Of a stretch of DNA of 64,000 bases, positions 39,507-50,196 are shown in pieces. A program made the position numbers and the translations under genes. Under the pieces are notes generated by a model. The model made no database searches. It was given only the letters and a program-made list of their open reading frames with translations, and had not been told where the DNA came from. Origin of the DNA: Hyphomicrobiales bacterium (GTDB taxonomy: Bacteria > Pseudomonadota > Alphaproteobacteria > Rhizobiales > Rhizobiaceae); assembly GCA_900466605.1 (NCBI GenBank), contig UBMU01000008.1, forward strand, positions 62,001 through 126,000, given 5' to 3'. Positions within the stretch are counted from its first letter, which is position 1; the number at the start of each line of letters is the position of its first letter.

Positions 39507-39617
39507 TTTTCCTCCAACGTCTTGTGGGTGACGCCTTGCTCTTCCTCAATCGCAGTTGTCATCTATAGCGGCGGGCAGCTAGGGTTGGCACTTCTTTTTT
39601 GGAAAAAATGCATCTCC

Positions 39618-42350
39618 GTGAACGAACGAATTAACACTGGAATAGAAGCCTTTTCGGCTGCCGAGCTGGCGACGGAAGAAAGCCGTGCCTCGGCAACGCC
39701 GATGATGGAGCAATTCATCGAGATCAAGGCCAACAACCCTGACTCGCTGCTGTTCTATCGCATGGGCGATTTCTACGAATTGTTCTTCGAGGATGCGCTG
39801 GATGCCTCCCGCGCGCTCGGCATCACGCTCACCAAGCGTGGCCAGCACATGGGGCAGGACATTCCGATGTGCGGTGTGCCTGTTCATGCTGCCGACGACT
39901 ATCTGCAGAAACTGATCGCGCTCGGCTTCCGGGTTGCCGTCTGCGAGCAGGTCGAGGATCCCGCCGAAGCCAAGAAGCGCGGCTCGAAATCCGTCGTGAA
40001 GCGCGATGTCGTCCGCCTCGTGACCCCAGGTACGATCACCGAAGAAAAGCTGCTTTCGCCGTCGGAATCTAACTACCTGATGGCACTTACCCGAATTCGC
40101 GGCAGCGCCGAACCAGTGCTGGCGCTTGCCTGGATCGACATCTCCACCGGGATTTTCCGGCTGGCCGAGACGGAAAGCTCGCGGCTGCTTGCCGATATCC
40201 TGCGCATCGACCCTCGCGAACTGATCGTGCCCGATACGATCTTTCACGATCCCGAGCTGAAACCCGTCTTCGACGTTCTCGGCCGCACCGCTGTTCCGCA
40301 ACCATCCGTGCTCTTCGACAGCGCCACCGCCGAGGGGCGGGTCGCACGTTATTTCAATGTCTCGACACTTGATGGCTTCGGCACCTTTTCGCGCGCCGAG
40401 CTTGCAGCGGCAGCCGCTGCCGTCGCCTATGTCGAGAAGACGCAGATTGCCGAACGGCCGCCACTCGGGCGGCCGGAGCGCGAAAGCGGCGCGTCCACGC
40501 TGTTCATCGATCCGGCGACCCGCGCCAACCTCGAACTTGCCCGCACGCTGTCAGGCGATCGCAACGGCTCGTTGCTGAAGGCGATCGACCGTACTGTGAC
40601 CGGCGGCGGGGCGCGTTTGCTCGCCGAACGGCTGATGTCGCCGCTGACCGATCCTATCCGCATCAATGAGCGGCTGGATTCGATCGGCTTCCTGATGGAG
40701 GAGCCCTCGCTTTGCGGCGACCTGCGCCACCATCTCAAGCATGTTCCCGACATGCCGCGTGCACTCTCGCGCCTTGCACTCGACCGTGGCGGGCCGCGTG
40801 ACCTTGCTGCCATCCGGCAGGGTCTGAATGCTGCGGGCGATGTTGCCGGATTGCTGGCGGAAGCGCTGCTGCCAGAGGAGTTGCAGCTTGCTCTCTCTAG
40901 CCTGCAGGCCCTCCCCTCCGATGTTGCAGCACTGCTTTCCGAGACGCTCGGCGACGAACTGCCACTGCTGAAGCGCGACGGCGGCTTCCTTCGCGACGGA
41001 GCCAATGCCGAACTCGACGAGGTCAGGGCACTTCGCGATCAATCGCGCCGGGTGATTGCCGGCCTGCAGCTGCAGTATGCCGAAGAAACCGGCATCAAAT
41101 CGCTGAAGATCAAGCACAACAACATCCTCGGCTACTTCATCGAAGTCACTGCCGGCAATGCCGGACCGATGACCGATACGCCGGAGGCCAAGGGGCGCTT
41201 CATCCACCGCCAGACGATGGCGAACGCGATGCGCTTCACCACCACCGAGCTTGCCGATCTGGAAAGCCGGATTGCCAATGCCGCCGACAAGGCGCTGGCG
41301 ATCGAACTGGCGGCCTTCGACCACATGACATCGGCCGTCGTTGCCGAAGCTGAGGCAATCAAGGCCGGCGCCCGCGCGCTCGCCGTCATCGATACTGCTG
41401 CCGGCCTGGCGCTGCTTGCCGACGAACAGGCCTATTGCCGGCCGACGGTCGACGGCTCAAAGATGTTTGCGATCGAAGGCGGGCGCCATCCTGTCGTCGA
41501 ACAGGCGTTGCGGCGGCAATCGTCAGGCCCGTTCGTTGCCAACAACTGCGATCTCTCGCCCGTCTCCGATGGCAAGGATGGCGCGATCTGGCTGCTGACC
41601 GGCCCGAACATGGGCGGTAAATCGACCTTCCTGCGCCAGAACGCGCTGATCGCGATCCTCGCCCAGATGGGCTCCTTCGTGCCGGCGACCTCGGCCCATA
41701 TCGGCATCGTCGACCGGCTGTTCTCGCGCGTCGGCGCTTCGGACGATCTGGCGCGCGGCCGCTCGACCTTCATGGTCGAGATGGTTGAAACGGCGGCGAT
41801 TCTCAATCAGGCGACCGATCGCTCGCTCGTTATTCTCGATGAAATCGGCCGTGGTACCGCAACCTTCGACGGTCTCTCCATCGCCTGGGCGGCCGTCGAG
41901 CATTTGCATGAGGCGAACCGCTGCCGCGGCCTCTTCGCCACCCACTTCCACGAGTTGACGGTGCTTTCAGAAAAGCTTGCGCGGCTATCGAACGCGACGA
42001 TGCGCGTTAAGGAATGGGACGGCGACGTGATCTTTCTGCACGAAGTCGGCCCCGGTGCCGCCGACCGCTCCTACGGCATTCAGGTCGCCCGGCTCGCCGG
42101 TCTGCCGGCCTCCGTCGTGGCACGTGCCCGCGACGTGTTGACGCGCCTCGAGGATGCCGATCGCAAGAACCCGGCAAGCCAGCTCATCGATGACCTGCCG
42201 CTGTTCCAGGTGGCGGTGCGCCGCGAGGACGCCAACCGTGGCCCCTCGAAGGTGGAGGAAGCGCTGAAAGGCATGAGCCTCGACGACATGACGCCGCGCG
42301 AGGCAATGGATGCGCTCTACGATCTCAAGAAAAAGCTGGAGCAGGGCTGA
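39618..42350 (+). CDS. mutS: DNA mismatch repair protein MutS
   Basis: MutS recognises base mismatches and starts repair with MutL. The 910-residue protein shows the mismatch-wedge [15 protein letters not shown] near residue 50, Walker [10 protein letters not shown] (about 660), the Walker B/signature region [12 protein letters not shown] (about 735) and the trans-acting ATHFHELT. The start is a GTG at 39618 (VNERINTG), since no in-frame ATG lies close to the beginning of homology. The frame stays open far upstream through the antisense of tme, which is a codon-bias artefact. A small ORF follows after three bases. Confidence 0.95.
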   Translation: MNERINTGIEAFSAAELATEESRASATPMMEQFIEIKANNPDSLLFYRMGDFYELFFEDALDASRALGITLTKRGQHMGQDIPMCGVPVHAADDYLQKLIALGFRVAVCEQVEDPAEAKKRGSKSVVKRDVVRLVTPGTITEEKLLSPSESNYLMALTRIRGSAEPVLALAWIDISTGIFRLAETESSRLLADILRIDPRELIVPDTIFHDPELKPVFDVLGRTAVPQPSVLFDSATAEGRVARYFNVSTLDGFGTFSRAELAAAAAAVAYVEKTQIAERPPLGRPERESGASTLFIDPATRANLELARTLSGDRNGSLLKAIDRTVTGGGARLLAERLMSPLTDPIRINERLDSIGFLMEEPSLCGDLRHHLKHVPDMPRALSRLALDRGGPRDLAAIRQGLNAAGDVAGLLAEALLPEELQLALSSLQALPSDVAALLSETLGDELPLLKRDGGFLRDGANAELDEVRALRDQSRRVIAGLQLQYAEETGIKSLKIKHNNILGYFIEVTAGNAGPMTDTPEAKGRFIHRQTMANAMRFTTTELADLESRIANAADKALAIELAAFDHMTSAVVAEAEAIKAGARALAVIDTAAGLALLADEQAYCRPTVDGSKMFAIEGGRHPVVEQALRRQSSGPFVANNCDLSPVSDGKDGAIWLLTGPNMGGKSTFLRQNALIAILAQMGSFVPATSAHIGIVDRLFSRVGASDDLARGRSTFMVEMVETAAILNQATDRSLVILDEIGRGTATFDGLSIAWAAVEHLHEANRCRGLFATHFHELTVLSEKLARLSNATMRVKEWDGDVIFLHEVGPGAADRSYGIQVARLAGLPASVVARARDVLTRLEDADRKNPASQLIDDLPLFQVAVRREDANRGPSKVEEALKGMSLDDMTPREAMDALYDLKKKLEQG

Positions 42351-42353
42351 CCG

Positions 42354-42629
42354 ATGTTCATGGACCGGCTTTTCAACGAAACCCAGAGGCTTGCGGCGAT
42401 CTTCAGCGCGCTTGAAGCGCTGCGGCTCGCCGATGAGCGTGGCAATCCGCGCGGCTGGGCCTCGCCCTTCGGCCTGCTGCATATCATTCGCTGCTGCGCC
42501 AGGATCCTCGAGCTGGCCACATGCGTTGCCAAGGCGGGCTACCGCGAGTGCGACCAGGAGACGCTGGAGGCAATCACCAGCGAGACACGTCACGTGCTCT
42601 ATTCCGTACGGGCACAGATCGCTGCCTGA
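42354..42629 (+). CDS. Small hypothetical protein downstream of mutS
   Basis: A 91-residue soluble, mostly helical protein, beginning three bases after the mutS stop. It has three cysteines close together (IIRCCARILELATC) and no membrane segment or known motif. I do not recognise a family. Tight spacing after mutS suggests co-translation. The coding look is plausible, but a chance frame in GC-rich DNA cannot be excluded. Confidence 0.5.
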   Translation: MFMDRLFNETQRLAAIFSALEALRLADERGNPRGWASPFGLLHIIRCCARILELATCVAKAGYRECDQETLEAITSETRHVLYSVRAQIAA

Positions 42630-42735
42630 TTGCCTGTCGCAGCCGCTTTCACGCGCGACAACACCTTTTCGCCAAAATTAAGGGTTCATGCAGTATGAAA
42701 GCCCGTGTCATCGGCGGGCAAAGAGGCTATAGCGC

Positions 42736-45645
42736 ATGCAGACGAAACGAGAGGCGCAGCAGGAAGCGGCTGTGCCGCGCGAACAGGAAGCCGCCCCGCG
42801 CATGGCGATGACGAACGACATCGATTTCTCCGACATCCTCGATACCGACTATCTCCGGAAGATGTGCGACGCTGTTGCCGAGGCCAACAGGACCCGGCCC
42901 GACGTCGTGCGATCCGATCTGCTTGCCATTCTCAAGAAGGCCAGCAGCGAGGGACGCGAGAAGGCACGCGAACTGCTTTCGGCCGACGGCAGCGGCATCA
43001 ATTGCGCCCGCCGCATTTCGTGGCTGCAGGACCAGATCATCACGGTCCTGTACGAATTCGTCTGCAATCACGTCTTCCCGCAGCAGAAGGACAAGTTTGC
43101 CGTCACTGCTGTCGGCGGCTACGGCCGTGATACGCTGGCACCGGGCTCCGACATCGACCTCTTGTTCCTGTTCCAGCCGAAGCCGGCGGAGGAAACCCAC
43201 AAGGCGGTCGAATTCATGCTCTACGTCCTATGGGACATGGGGTTCAAGGTCGGCCACGCCACGCGCACCATCGACGAGTGCATCGCGCTTTCGAAGTCGG
43301 ACATAACGATCCGTACCGCTATCCTGGAGATGCGCTACATCTGCGGCCTGCTCTCGCTGGAGACGCAGCTCGAGACGCGTTTCGACAAGGAAATCGTTAC
43401 CGGCACCGGCCCCGAATTCATCGCCGCCAAGCTTGCCGAACGCGACGAGCGCCACCGCAAGGCCGGCGATACACGCTATCTTGTCGAGCCAAACGTCAAA
43501 GAGGGCAAAGGCGGTCTGCGCGATCTGCACACGCTCTTCTGGATCTCCAAATATTACTACCATGTTCGCGACACGGCGGACCTCGTGCCGCTCGGTGTTC
43601 TCTCCAAGCACGAGTATCGCGTTTTCGAGAAGGCCGACGATTTCCTGTGGGCGGTGCGCTGCCACATGCATTTCCTGACCGGCAAGGCCGAGGAGCGGCT
43701 TTCTTTCGATATCCAGCGCGAGATTGCCGAGGCACTCGGATATCATGCGCGGCCCGGCCTCTCGGCCGTCGAACGCTTTATGAAGCACTACTTCCTGGTC
43801 GCCAAGGACGTGGGTGACCTCACACGCATTCTCTGCGCAGCGCTTGAGGACCAGCAGGCGAAGTCGACGCCGGGCCTGACCGGCGTCATCAGCCGCTTCG
43901 CGCATCGCAGCCGGAAGATCGCGGGCAGCACGGAGTTCGTCGAGGATCGCGGCCGCATCGCGCTCGCAAGCCCCGACGTCTTCAAGCGTGACCCGATCAG
44001 CATCATCCGCCTGTTCCATGTCGCCGACATCAATGGGCTGGAGTTTCATCCAGATGCTTTGAAGCGCGTCACGCGCTCGCTCAGCCTCATCGACAACAAT
44101 CTGCGTGAAAACGAGGAGGCAAATCGCCTCTTCATGTCGATCCTGACCTCGAAGCGCGATCCGGCGCTGATCCTGCGCCGCATGAACGAGGCCGGCGTGC
44201 TCGGCCGCTTCATCCCGGAATTCGGCAAGATCGTCGCGATGATGCAGTTCAACATGTACCACCACTATACGGTGGACGAGCATCTCATCCGCACCGTCGA
44301 TGTCCTGTCGGAAATCGACAAGGGCAAGGCCGACGACCTGCATCCGCTGGCCAACAAGCTGATGCCAGGCATCGAGGACCGCGAGGCACTCTATGTCGCC
44401 GTGCTGCTGCATGACATCGCCAAGGGCCGGCAGGAAGACCACTCGATCGCCGGCGCCCGCGTCGCCCGCAAGCTCTGTGCCCGTTTCGGCCTCTCGCAGA
44501 AGCAGACCGAAATGGTCGTCTGGCTGATCCAGGAGCATCTTGCCATGTCGATGGTCGCCCAGACTCGCGACCTGACAGACCGCAAGACGATCACTGACTT
44601 TGCCGACGTTGTTCAATCGCTCGACCGGCTGAAGATGCTGCTGATCCTGACGATCTGCGACATCCGCGCCGTGGGTCCCGGTGTCTGGAACGGCTGGAAA
44701 GGCCAGTTGCTGCGTACCCTCTACTACGAAACGGAACTGCTGCTTGCCGGCGGCTTCTCGGAAGTGTCGCGCAAGGAGCGCGCCAACTTCGCGGCCGAAG
44801 CGCTCTACAATGCGCTCTCCGAGTGGAGCCAGAAGGACCGCAAGATCTACAGCAAGCTGCACTACCAGCCTTATCTGCTCTCCGTTCCGCTTGAGGATCA
44901 GGTGCGACACGCCGGCTTCATCCGGCAGGCTGACAAGGCAGGCCAGGCACTGGCAACGATGGTGCGGACCGACAGTTTCCACGCGATCACCGAGATCACG
45001 GTGCTCTCGCCGGACCATCCACGCCTTCTCGCCGTCATCGCCGGGGCGTGTGCGGCAGCGGGTGCCAACATCGTCGATGCGCAGATCTTCACGACCTCGG
45101 ATGGTCGCGCGCTTGATACGATCCATGTCAGCCGCGAGTTCAAGGACGATGCCGACGAGCTGCGGCGCGCCGGCACGATCGGACGGATGATCGAGGACGT
45201 GCTTTCCGGCCGCAAGCGGCTGCCGGAAGTGATTGCGACGCGGACAAAGAACCGCAAGAAGAGCAAGGCCTTCGTCATCCCGCCGTCGGTCAATATTTCC
45301 AACAGCCTGTCGAACAAGTTCACGGTCATCGAAGTCGAATGCCTTGACCGGACGGGCCTGCTGTCGGAAATCACGGCGGTTCTCTCCGATCTGTCGCTCG
45401 ACATTCAATCGGCCCGCATCACTACCTTCGGCGAGAAGGTCATCGACAGTTTCTACGTGACCGACCTCGTCGGCCAGAAGATCTCGGGCGACAGCAAGCG
45501 CTCGAACATCACCGCACGCCTGAAGGCCGTGATGGCCGAGGAGCAGGACGAGCTGCGCGAGCGCATGCCCTCCGGCATCATCGCGCAACCGACTCCGGTT
45601 CGGGCCGCGACACAGACAGACAAGAAGGCGGATTCGCCCGCATGA
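42736..45645 (+). CDS. glnD: [Protein-PII] uridylyltransferase/uridylyl-removing enzyme
   Basis: GlnD senses glutamine and modifies PII proteins, controlling nitrogen assimilation. The 969-residue protein has a nucleotidyltransferase domain (about 110-250, with [20 protein letters not shown]), a central linker, an HD phosphohydrolase domain ([14 protein letters not shown] near 555) and two C-terminal ACT domains (about 745 and 855) that bind glutamine. The start at 42736 gives a polar leader of about 25 residues; ATGs at 42802 and 42808 are alternatives. murJ follows ten bases later. PtsN and sigma-54, also nitrogen-linked, lie 18 kb away. Confidence 0.95.
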   Translation: MQTKREAQQEAAVPREQEAAPRMAMTNDIDFSDILDTDYLRKMCDAVAEANRTRPDVVRSDLLAILKKASSEGREKARELLSADGSGINCARRISWLQDQIITVLYEFVCNHVFPQQKDKFAVTAVGGYGRDTLAPGSDIDLLFLFQPKPAEETHKAVEFMLYVLWDMGFKVGHATRTIDECIALSKSDITIRTAILEMRYICGLLSLETQLETRFDKEIVTGTGPEFIAAKLAERDERHRKAGDTRYLVEPNVKEGKGGLRDLHTLFWISKYYYHVRDTADLVPLGVLSKHEYRVFEKADDFLWAVRCHMHFLTGKAEERLSFDIQREIAEALGYHARPGLSAVERFMKHYFLVAKDVGDLTRILCAALEDQQAKSTPGLTGVISRFAHRSRKIAGSTEFVEDRGRIALASPDVFKRDPISIIRLFHVADINGLEFHPDALKRVTRSLSLIDNNLRENEEANRLFMSILTSKRDPALILRRMNEAGVLGRFIPEFGKIVAMMQFNMYHHYTVDEHLIRTVDVLSEIDKGKADDLHPLANKLMPGIEDREALYVAVLLHDIAKGRQEDHSIAGARVARKLCARFGLSQKQTEMVVWLIQEHLAMSMVAQTRDLTDRKTITDFADVVQSLDRLKMLLILTICDIRAVGPGVWNGWKGQLLRTLYYETELLLAGGFSEVSRKERANFAAEALYNALSEWSQKDRKIYSKLHYQPYLLSVPLEDQVRHAGFIRQADKAGQALATMVRTDSFHAITEITVLSPDHPRLLAVIAGACAAAGANIVDAQIFTTSDGRALDTIHVSREFKDDADELRRAGTIGRMIEDVLSGRKRLPEVIATRTKNRKKSKAFVIPPSVNISNSLSNKFTVIEVECLDRTGLLSEITAVLSDLSLDIQSARITTFGEKVIDSFYVTDLVGQKISGDSKRSNITARLKAVMAEEQDELRERMPSGIIAQPTPVRAATQTDKKADSPA

Positions 45646-45655
45646 GCCACAACGC

Positions 45656-47236
45656 ATGAGCCTCGTCAGAAAATTCGCCACCGTCGGCGGCGCCACCCTT
45701 GGCAGCCGCATCTTCGGCTTTGCCCGTGAAACGCTGATGGCGGCAGCCCTCGGCACCGGTCCGATGGCCGACGTCTTCTACGCCGCTTTCCGCTTTCCGA
45801 ACCTCTTCCGCCGCCTCTTTGCGGAAGGCGCGTTCAATGCCGCCTTCGTGCCGCTGTTTGCGAAGGAGATCGAGGCGAACGGCACGGATGGTGCCAAGCG
45901 CTTTTCTGAAGAAGTCTTCGGCGTGCTGTTCTCGGTGCTGCTGCTCATCACCATCGTGATGGAACTGGCGATGCCACTTTTGGTGCGCTTCGTGATCGCG
46001 CCGGGTTTCACCAATGATCCGGACAAGTTCGACATCACCGTGCGCATGGCGGCAGTCATGTTCCCCTACCTCATGTGCATGTCGCTGACGGCGATGATGA
46101 GCGGGATGCTGAATTCGCTGCATCACTTCTTTGCCGCCGCCATCGCGCCTGTTTTCCTCAACGTCGTCATGATTGGCGCGCTATTCTATGCGCTCTATAC
46201 CGGCGCAGAGCCGCTGCAGACCGCTTGGTATCTCTCCTGGGGCGTGCTGGTCGCCGGCATCCTGCAGCTTGCTGTCGTCTATTTCGGCGTTCTCCATGCC
46301 GGAATGAGCATCGGGTTGCGCTTCCCGCGCTTCACGCCAAACGTCAAACGACTGTTGATCCTGGCTATCCCGGCCGCAGTGACCGGCGGCATCACCCAGA
46401 TCAACCAGATGATCGGTCAGGCAATTGCCTCGTCACGCGAAGGCGCGATTGCCGCACTTCAATACGCCGACCGCATCTATCAGCTGCCACTCGGCGTTGT
46501 CGGCGTCGCGGTCGGCGTGGTGCTGCTACCGGAACTCGCGCGCGCCTTGAAGGGCGGCAATCTGCGCGAGGCTGGAAACCTGCAGAACCGATCGATGGAA
46601 TTCGTGCTTTTCCTGACCATCCCGGCTGCCTTTGCGCTGTGGATTCTCTCCGACGAAATCATCCGCGTGCTCTACGAGCGCGGTGCCTTCCATCAGGAAA
46701 ACACTGCCATCGTCGGCTCCATCCTCGCCATCTACGGCATCGGCTTGCCGGCCTTCGTGCTGATCAAGGCACTGCAGCCGGGCTTCTATGCCCGCGAGGA
46801 TACCAAGACGCCGATGCGGTTTTCTGCCGTCGCAGTTGGTGTCAACTGCGCGACGGCGCTAACGCTCTTCCCGTTCCTCGGCGCTCCCGGCATTGCGGTG
46901 GCGGAAGCGACGGCGGGCTGGATCAGCACTGTGCTGCTCTTCACGACGCTGCTGCGTCGCGGTCACCTTACCTGGGAATGGGGCCTGGCGCGGCGCACGG
47001 TGCTGCTCATCGTATCCGCAACCGTAATGGGCGGCGTGATCATGTACCTGCAGCACCGCTGGGCGCCGTGGCTAGCCTCAGGCGCGCATCTGACGACAAA
47101 GATCGGCACGCTCGGCCTTCTGATCGCCATCGCGATGGCCGTTTACTTCGCGACGGCGTTCCTCATCGGCGGCGCAAACCTCGGCATGATCCGGCGTAAC
47201 CTGAACCGTAAGCCGGCAGCAAAGGTCGACGGCTAG
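45656..47236 (+). CDS. murJ: Lipid II flippase MurJ (MviN)
   Basis: MurJ moves the peptidoglycan precursor lipid II across the inner membrane. The 526-residue protein has about fourteen membrane helices and the family's N-terminal pattern GSRIFGFARETLMAAALGTGPMADVFYAAFRFPNLFRRLFAEGAF, with the functionally important arginines of the central cavity. It follows glnD by ten bases, a common rhizobial pairing. It runs convergently into a peptidase gene. Confidence 0.95.
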   Translation: MSLVRKFATVGGATLGSRIFGFARETLMAAALGTGPMADVFYAAFRFPNLFRRLFAEGAFNAAFVPLFAKEIEANGTDGAKRFSEEVFGVLFSVLLLITIVMELAMPLLVRFVIAPGFTNDPDKFDITVRMAAVMFPYLMCMSLTAMMSGMLNSLHHFFAAAIAPVFLNVVMIGALFYALYTGAEPLQTAWYLSWGVLVAGILQLAVVYFGVLHAGMSIGLRFPRFTPNVKRLLILAIPAAVTGGITQINQMIGQAIASSREGAIAALQYADRIYQLPLGVVGVAVGVVLLPELARALKGGNLREAGNLQNRSMEFVLFLTIPAAFALWILSDEIIRVLYERGAFHQENTAIVGSILAIYGIGLPAFVLIKALQPGFYAREDTKTPMRFSAVAVGVNCATALTLFPFLGAPGIAVAEATAGWISTVLLFTTLLRRGHLTWEWGLARRTVLLIVSATVMGGVIMYLQHRWAPWLASGAHLTTKIGTLGLLIAIAMAVYFATAFLIGGANLGMIRRNLNRKPAAKVDG

Positions 47237-47253
47237 ATGGCCGGCACAACGCG

Positions 47254-47679
47254 TCAGCAATAGGTCCATCGTCGTTTGGGACCTATGTCCACATGGACGA
47301 TACCGTTGCAGTAGCGGCCGATACCTCCGATCCCTGGTGCCGACGCGGCAATCGCGATGATCGTACGCTCCGATACTCCGGGGATCCGGATATCGGCGGC
47401 GGCGCAGTAGCGATGCTGGGAATGGGATCGACCGTGCGAGCGGAACCCGGAGGTTACCATTGGACGGCGACCGGTCTTGGCGGCGATATAAGCAAGAACG
47501 CCGCGCAGCTGCGGCGGGAAGCAGTTCGCCTTGACGCTGACGGTCTGCAGAGAATAGGCGAGCGTTTCTTTGTGCTTGAGCTGCGGTATAGCAACTCGTC
47601 TGACATTCTGGGCGTCGGCACTGTCGAAACACGACAGACAGAACAGGCCGGCGAGTGCGATGGAAAATGCGGACTGCAT
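47254..47679 (-). CDS. Exported M15/DUF882-type peptidase, YcbK-like
   Basis: A 141-residue protein with a signal peptide (residues 1 to about 24, ending in DSADAQ). The metallopeptidase core has the zinc pattern of the M15/YcbK group: TSGFRSHGRSHSQHRYCAAADI, which supplies a His and Asp, and a final His and Asp in GIVHVDIG. It probably acts on peptidoglycan in the periplasm. I chose the ATG at 47679 because GGAGGGA lies upstream; a longer in-frame start lacks family residues. It is convergent with murJ. Confidence 0.8.
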   Translation of the reverse strand: MQSAFSIALAGLFCLSCFDSADAQNVRRVAIPQLKHKETLAYSLQTVSVKANCFPPQLRGVLAYIAAKTGRRPMVTSGFRSHGRSHSQHRYCAAADIRIPGVSERTIIAIAASAPGIGGIGRYCNGIVHVDIGPKRRWTYC

Positions 47680-47983
47680 GGTTCCCTCCCCTCGAAATAC
47701 GCCGGGGCCGCCGGCGTAATTTTCTGGCGAATGGAAAGCTCTCCCCAAAAATGGCCTTTTTGTGAAATTGTTTTACCTTCCGTAACGGAACCATGCCACA
47801 ATTTACCGCTAATTGATAAATTAGCCCTACCTCAAAAGAGGTATGAATTTCCCTTCACGTAAATTTCTGGAAATGTTCGTAAAAAGCGACTGTCGCCAAA
47901 TTCCCGAGATGCCCTCGGGTGAGGCATGCTTATGTTGCTGGCCAAAACCACGAGACAGCGAGCCGTAACGGGAAAATCCACCC
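47680..47983. promoter_or_regulatory. AT-rich divergent intergenic region with paired inverted repeats
   Basis: This 304-base region separates the divergent peptidase and VOC genes. It is visibly richer in A and T than the surroundings and contains two adjacent perfect hairpins: CTAATT-GATA-AATTAG (47809-47824) and TACCTC-AAAA-GAGGTA (47828-47843). It also has a CCGTAACGG palindrome near 47780. Promoters for both genes must lie here or just outside it. No open reading frame of note is present. Confidence 0.45.
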
Positions 47984-48421
47984 TTGACCGACCGATCGCT
48001 CGCCGCCGACAACAACGCGACACCACACATCGGAGCCTGCAATGCCTCAATCGCTTTTCATGGTAATTACGATCGCGCTAAGGACTTCTACTGCGGCGCG
48101 CTCGACTTCGATTGCCTGCAGGACGATGTCCAACCCGACGGCAAGCGATGGGTCGTCGTTAAACCGAAGAGCGGGGACGGCGCGGCATTTCTGCTTGCGC
48201 AGGCCGCAAACGATCGACAGATGGCCGCGATGGGCAACCAGGCAGGCGGGCGCGTCGGCTTCTTCCTGAAGACCGACGATTTCGCGCGCGACCATGCGTC
48301 GATGGTGGCCAACGGCGTGCAGTTCCTTGAGGGCCCGCGGCACGAGATCTACGGGACGGTCGCAGTCTTTTCGGATCCTTACGGCAACACCTTCGACCTG
48401 ATCCAACACGCCGCAGGCTGA
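47984..48421 (+). CDS. VOC-family (glyoxalase/bleomycin resistance fold) protein with apparently damaged 5' end
   Basis: The frame ending at 48421 encodes a vicinal oxygen chelate protein: NYDRAKDFYCGALDFDC, then KRWVVVKP, VGFFLKTDDF and the C-terminal FSDPYGNTFDLIQ with its metal-binding region. It can be read only from a poor TTG at 47984 (145 residues), giving an N-terminus without family likeness. A better start, ATG 48042 preceded by GGAG at a good distance, reads MPQSLFMV in another frame, exactly where the first beta strand of the fold is expected. A small deletion near 48064 probably broke the original gene. It is either a recent pseudogene or a re-started protein. Confidence 0.6.
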   Translation: MTDRSLAADNNATPHIGACNASIAFHGNYDRAKDFYCGALDFDCLQDDVQPDGKRWVVVKPKSGDGAAFLLAQAANDRQMAAMGNQAGGRVGFFLKTDDFARDHASMVANGVQFLEGPRHEIYGTVAVFSDPYGNTFDLIQHAAG

Positions 48422-48518
48422 CCCTCTTGATTGCCGTTCCGCGCGCGTGCATAAGCGCGCCCGTTAGCAACATGGGTTACAAACCCTGGGGCCCTCCACC
48501 AGCCTAATTGAGGACATT

Positions 48519-49583
48519 ATGAGCGAATTCAAGAAAGTCGTTTTCTCCGGCGTCCAGCCGACCGGCAATCTCCATCTCGGCAACTATCTCGGCGCGATCC
48601 GCAAATTCGTGGCGCTGCAGGAAGGCAACGACTGCATTTACTGTGTCGTCGACATGCATGCCCTGACGGCACAGCTCGTGCATGAGGACATGCCGAACCA
48701 GATCCGTTCGATCGCAGCGGCCTTCATCGCATCAGGCATCGACCCTGAAAAGCACATCGTTTTCAATCAGTCGGCCGTGCCGCAGCATGCCGAGCTCGCC
48801 TGGATCTTCAATTGCGTCGCGCGCATCGGTTGGATGAACCGCATGACGCAGTTCAAGGACAAGGCCGGCAAGGACCGCGAGCAGGCTTCACTCGGCCTCT
48901 ACGCCTATCCGAGCCTGATGGCTGCCGACATTCTCGTCTATCGCGGTACGCATGTCCCGGTTGGTGACGACCAGAAGCAGCACCTTGAACTCGCCCGCGA
49001 TATCGCCATGAAGTTCAACCTCGATTATGCGGAGCATATCCGCAAGACGGACTACGGCATCGACATCACGGTCGGCAACGAACCGGTGCATGCCTATTTC
49101 CCGATGGTCGAGCCGTTGATCGATGGCCCGGCGCCGCGCGTCATGTCGCTTCGCGACGGTACCAAGAAGATGTCGAAGTCGGATCCATCGGATCTCTCGC
49201 GCATCAACCTGATGGACGACGAGGAGGCGATCTCCAAGAAGATCCGCAAGGCGAAGACCGATCCGGAAGGCTTGCCGAGCGAGATCGACGGTCTGAAGGG
49301 TCGCCCGGAAGCAGACAATCTTGTCGGCATCTATGCGGCGCTCGCCGACAGGTCGAAGGCCGAAGTGCTTGCCGAATTCGGCGGCCAGCAGTTCTCGGTC
49401 TTCAAGCCTGCCCTGGTCGATCTCGCGGTCAACGTGCTCTCGCCGATCACATCAGAGATGCGCCGCCTGATGTCGGACACCAGCCACATCGACGCGATCC
49501 TGCGCAATGGCGGCGAGCGGGCACGCGCCCGGGCCGAAGTGACAATGAAGGAAGTGCGCGACATCGTCGGCTTCCTCTACTGA
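48519..49583 (+). CDS. trpS: Tryptophanyl-tRNA synthetase
   Basis: TrpS charges tRNA-Trp. The 354-residue class I synthetase shows the HIGH-type motif as HLGN in [17 protein letters not shown] (near residue 15) and the KMSKS loop in KKMSKSDPS (near residue 212). The [13 protein letters not shown] segment is the tryptophan/ATP region. The length is normal for the family. It is followed by a cupin gene after about 105 bases containing an imperfect GTCCGG/CCGGAC hairpin. Confidence 0.97.
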   Translation: MSEFKKVVFSGVQPTGNLHLGNYLGAIRKFVALQEGNDCIYCVVDMHALTAQLVHEDMPNQIRSIAAAFIASGIDPEKHIVFNQSAVPQHAELAWIFNCVARIGWMNRMTQFKDKAGKDREQASLGLYAYPSLMAADILVYRGTHVPVGDDQKQHLELARDIAMKFNLDYAEHIRKTDYGIDITVGNEPVHAYFPMVEPLIDGPAPRVMSLRDGTKKMSKSDPSDLSRINLMDDEEAISKKIRKAKTDPEGLPSEIDGLKGRPEADNLVGIYAALADRSKAEVLAEFGGQQFSVFKPALVDLAVNVLSPITSEMRRLMSDTSHIDAILRNGGERARARAEVTMKEVRDIVGFLY

Positions 49584-49688
49584 GATCCGGCCTAACGAAC
49601 TCGTCCGGAGCGGCGCTTGCCCGCCCCGGACTTGTCGAAGCCGACCCTGCGGCGTAGTCTTCTGGAAACGGACCGTCAGGAGGCTTCG

Positions 49689-50114
49689 ATGCGAGATCGC
49701 AACCTCATCCAGATCGGCACCATGGAGATTCGGTTTCTGATCGACGAGGATCAGAGTGCCGAAAGCCTCGTGATGTTCGAATTTACGGTCCCGCCCCAGG
49801 CACGAGTCCCGGCCGCCCACTACCACCGTGACGTCGACGAGGTAATCTACGGATTGTCCGGCACGATGACGACGACGCTTGACGGACGCAAACACGAGAT
49901 CGGACCCGGCGAAACCCTGTTCATCCCGCGCGGCTATGTCCATACCCACGAAAACCTGCGGGGCGAAAACGCCAAGGCCTTGATCACCATGACTCCCGGC
50001 TTGATCGGCCGGCGCTACTTCGAGGAGATGGCCTTGGCCATCAACGTTCAGGGCAAGCCGGATATCGAGCATGTGAAGGCAATCATGCGTCTCTACGGAC
50101 TGGTTCCGGCCTGA
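49689..50114 (+). CDS. Cupin-domain protein
   Basis: A 141-residue single cupin. The metal-binding pattern is AAHYHRDVDEVIYGLSG (two His and one Glu) and IPRGYVHTHEN (final His). The metal and substrate are unknown; the small size suggests a dioxygenase-like or sugar-binding function. I chose the ATG at 49689, which has CAGGAGG upstream. It precedes a universal stress protein gene by about 80 bases. Confidence 0.85.
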   Translation: MRDRNLIQIGTMEIRFLIDEDQSAESLVMFEFTVPPQARVPAAHYHRDVDEVIYGLSGTMTTTLDGRKHEIGPGETLFIPRGYVHTHENLRGENAKALITMTPGLIGRRYFEEMALAINVQGKPDIEHVKAIMRLYGLVPA

Positions 50115-50196
50115 CTCAGCCCACCAGCGGACGACCCACCGAGGGTCAAAAACGAGGGCTTGCAAATATTCAGGTTCAGGTGTCAGAGTCCGCACC

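Noticed and set aside
37386..39617. Very long open frame extending upstream of mutS through the antisense of tme
   Set aside because: The sense strand of tme has clear malic enzyme domains. The extension has no family likeness and arises from high GC third positions. mutS homology begins just after the GTG at 39618.
43228..45756. 842-codon open frame antisense to glnD
   Set aside because: It is Arg/Asp/Ala-rich with no recognisable domain, and lies exactly opposite well-defined GlnD domains. It is a codon-bias shadow.
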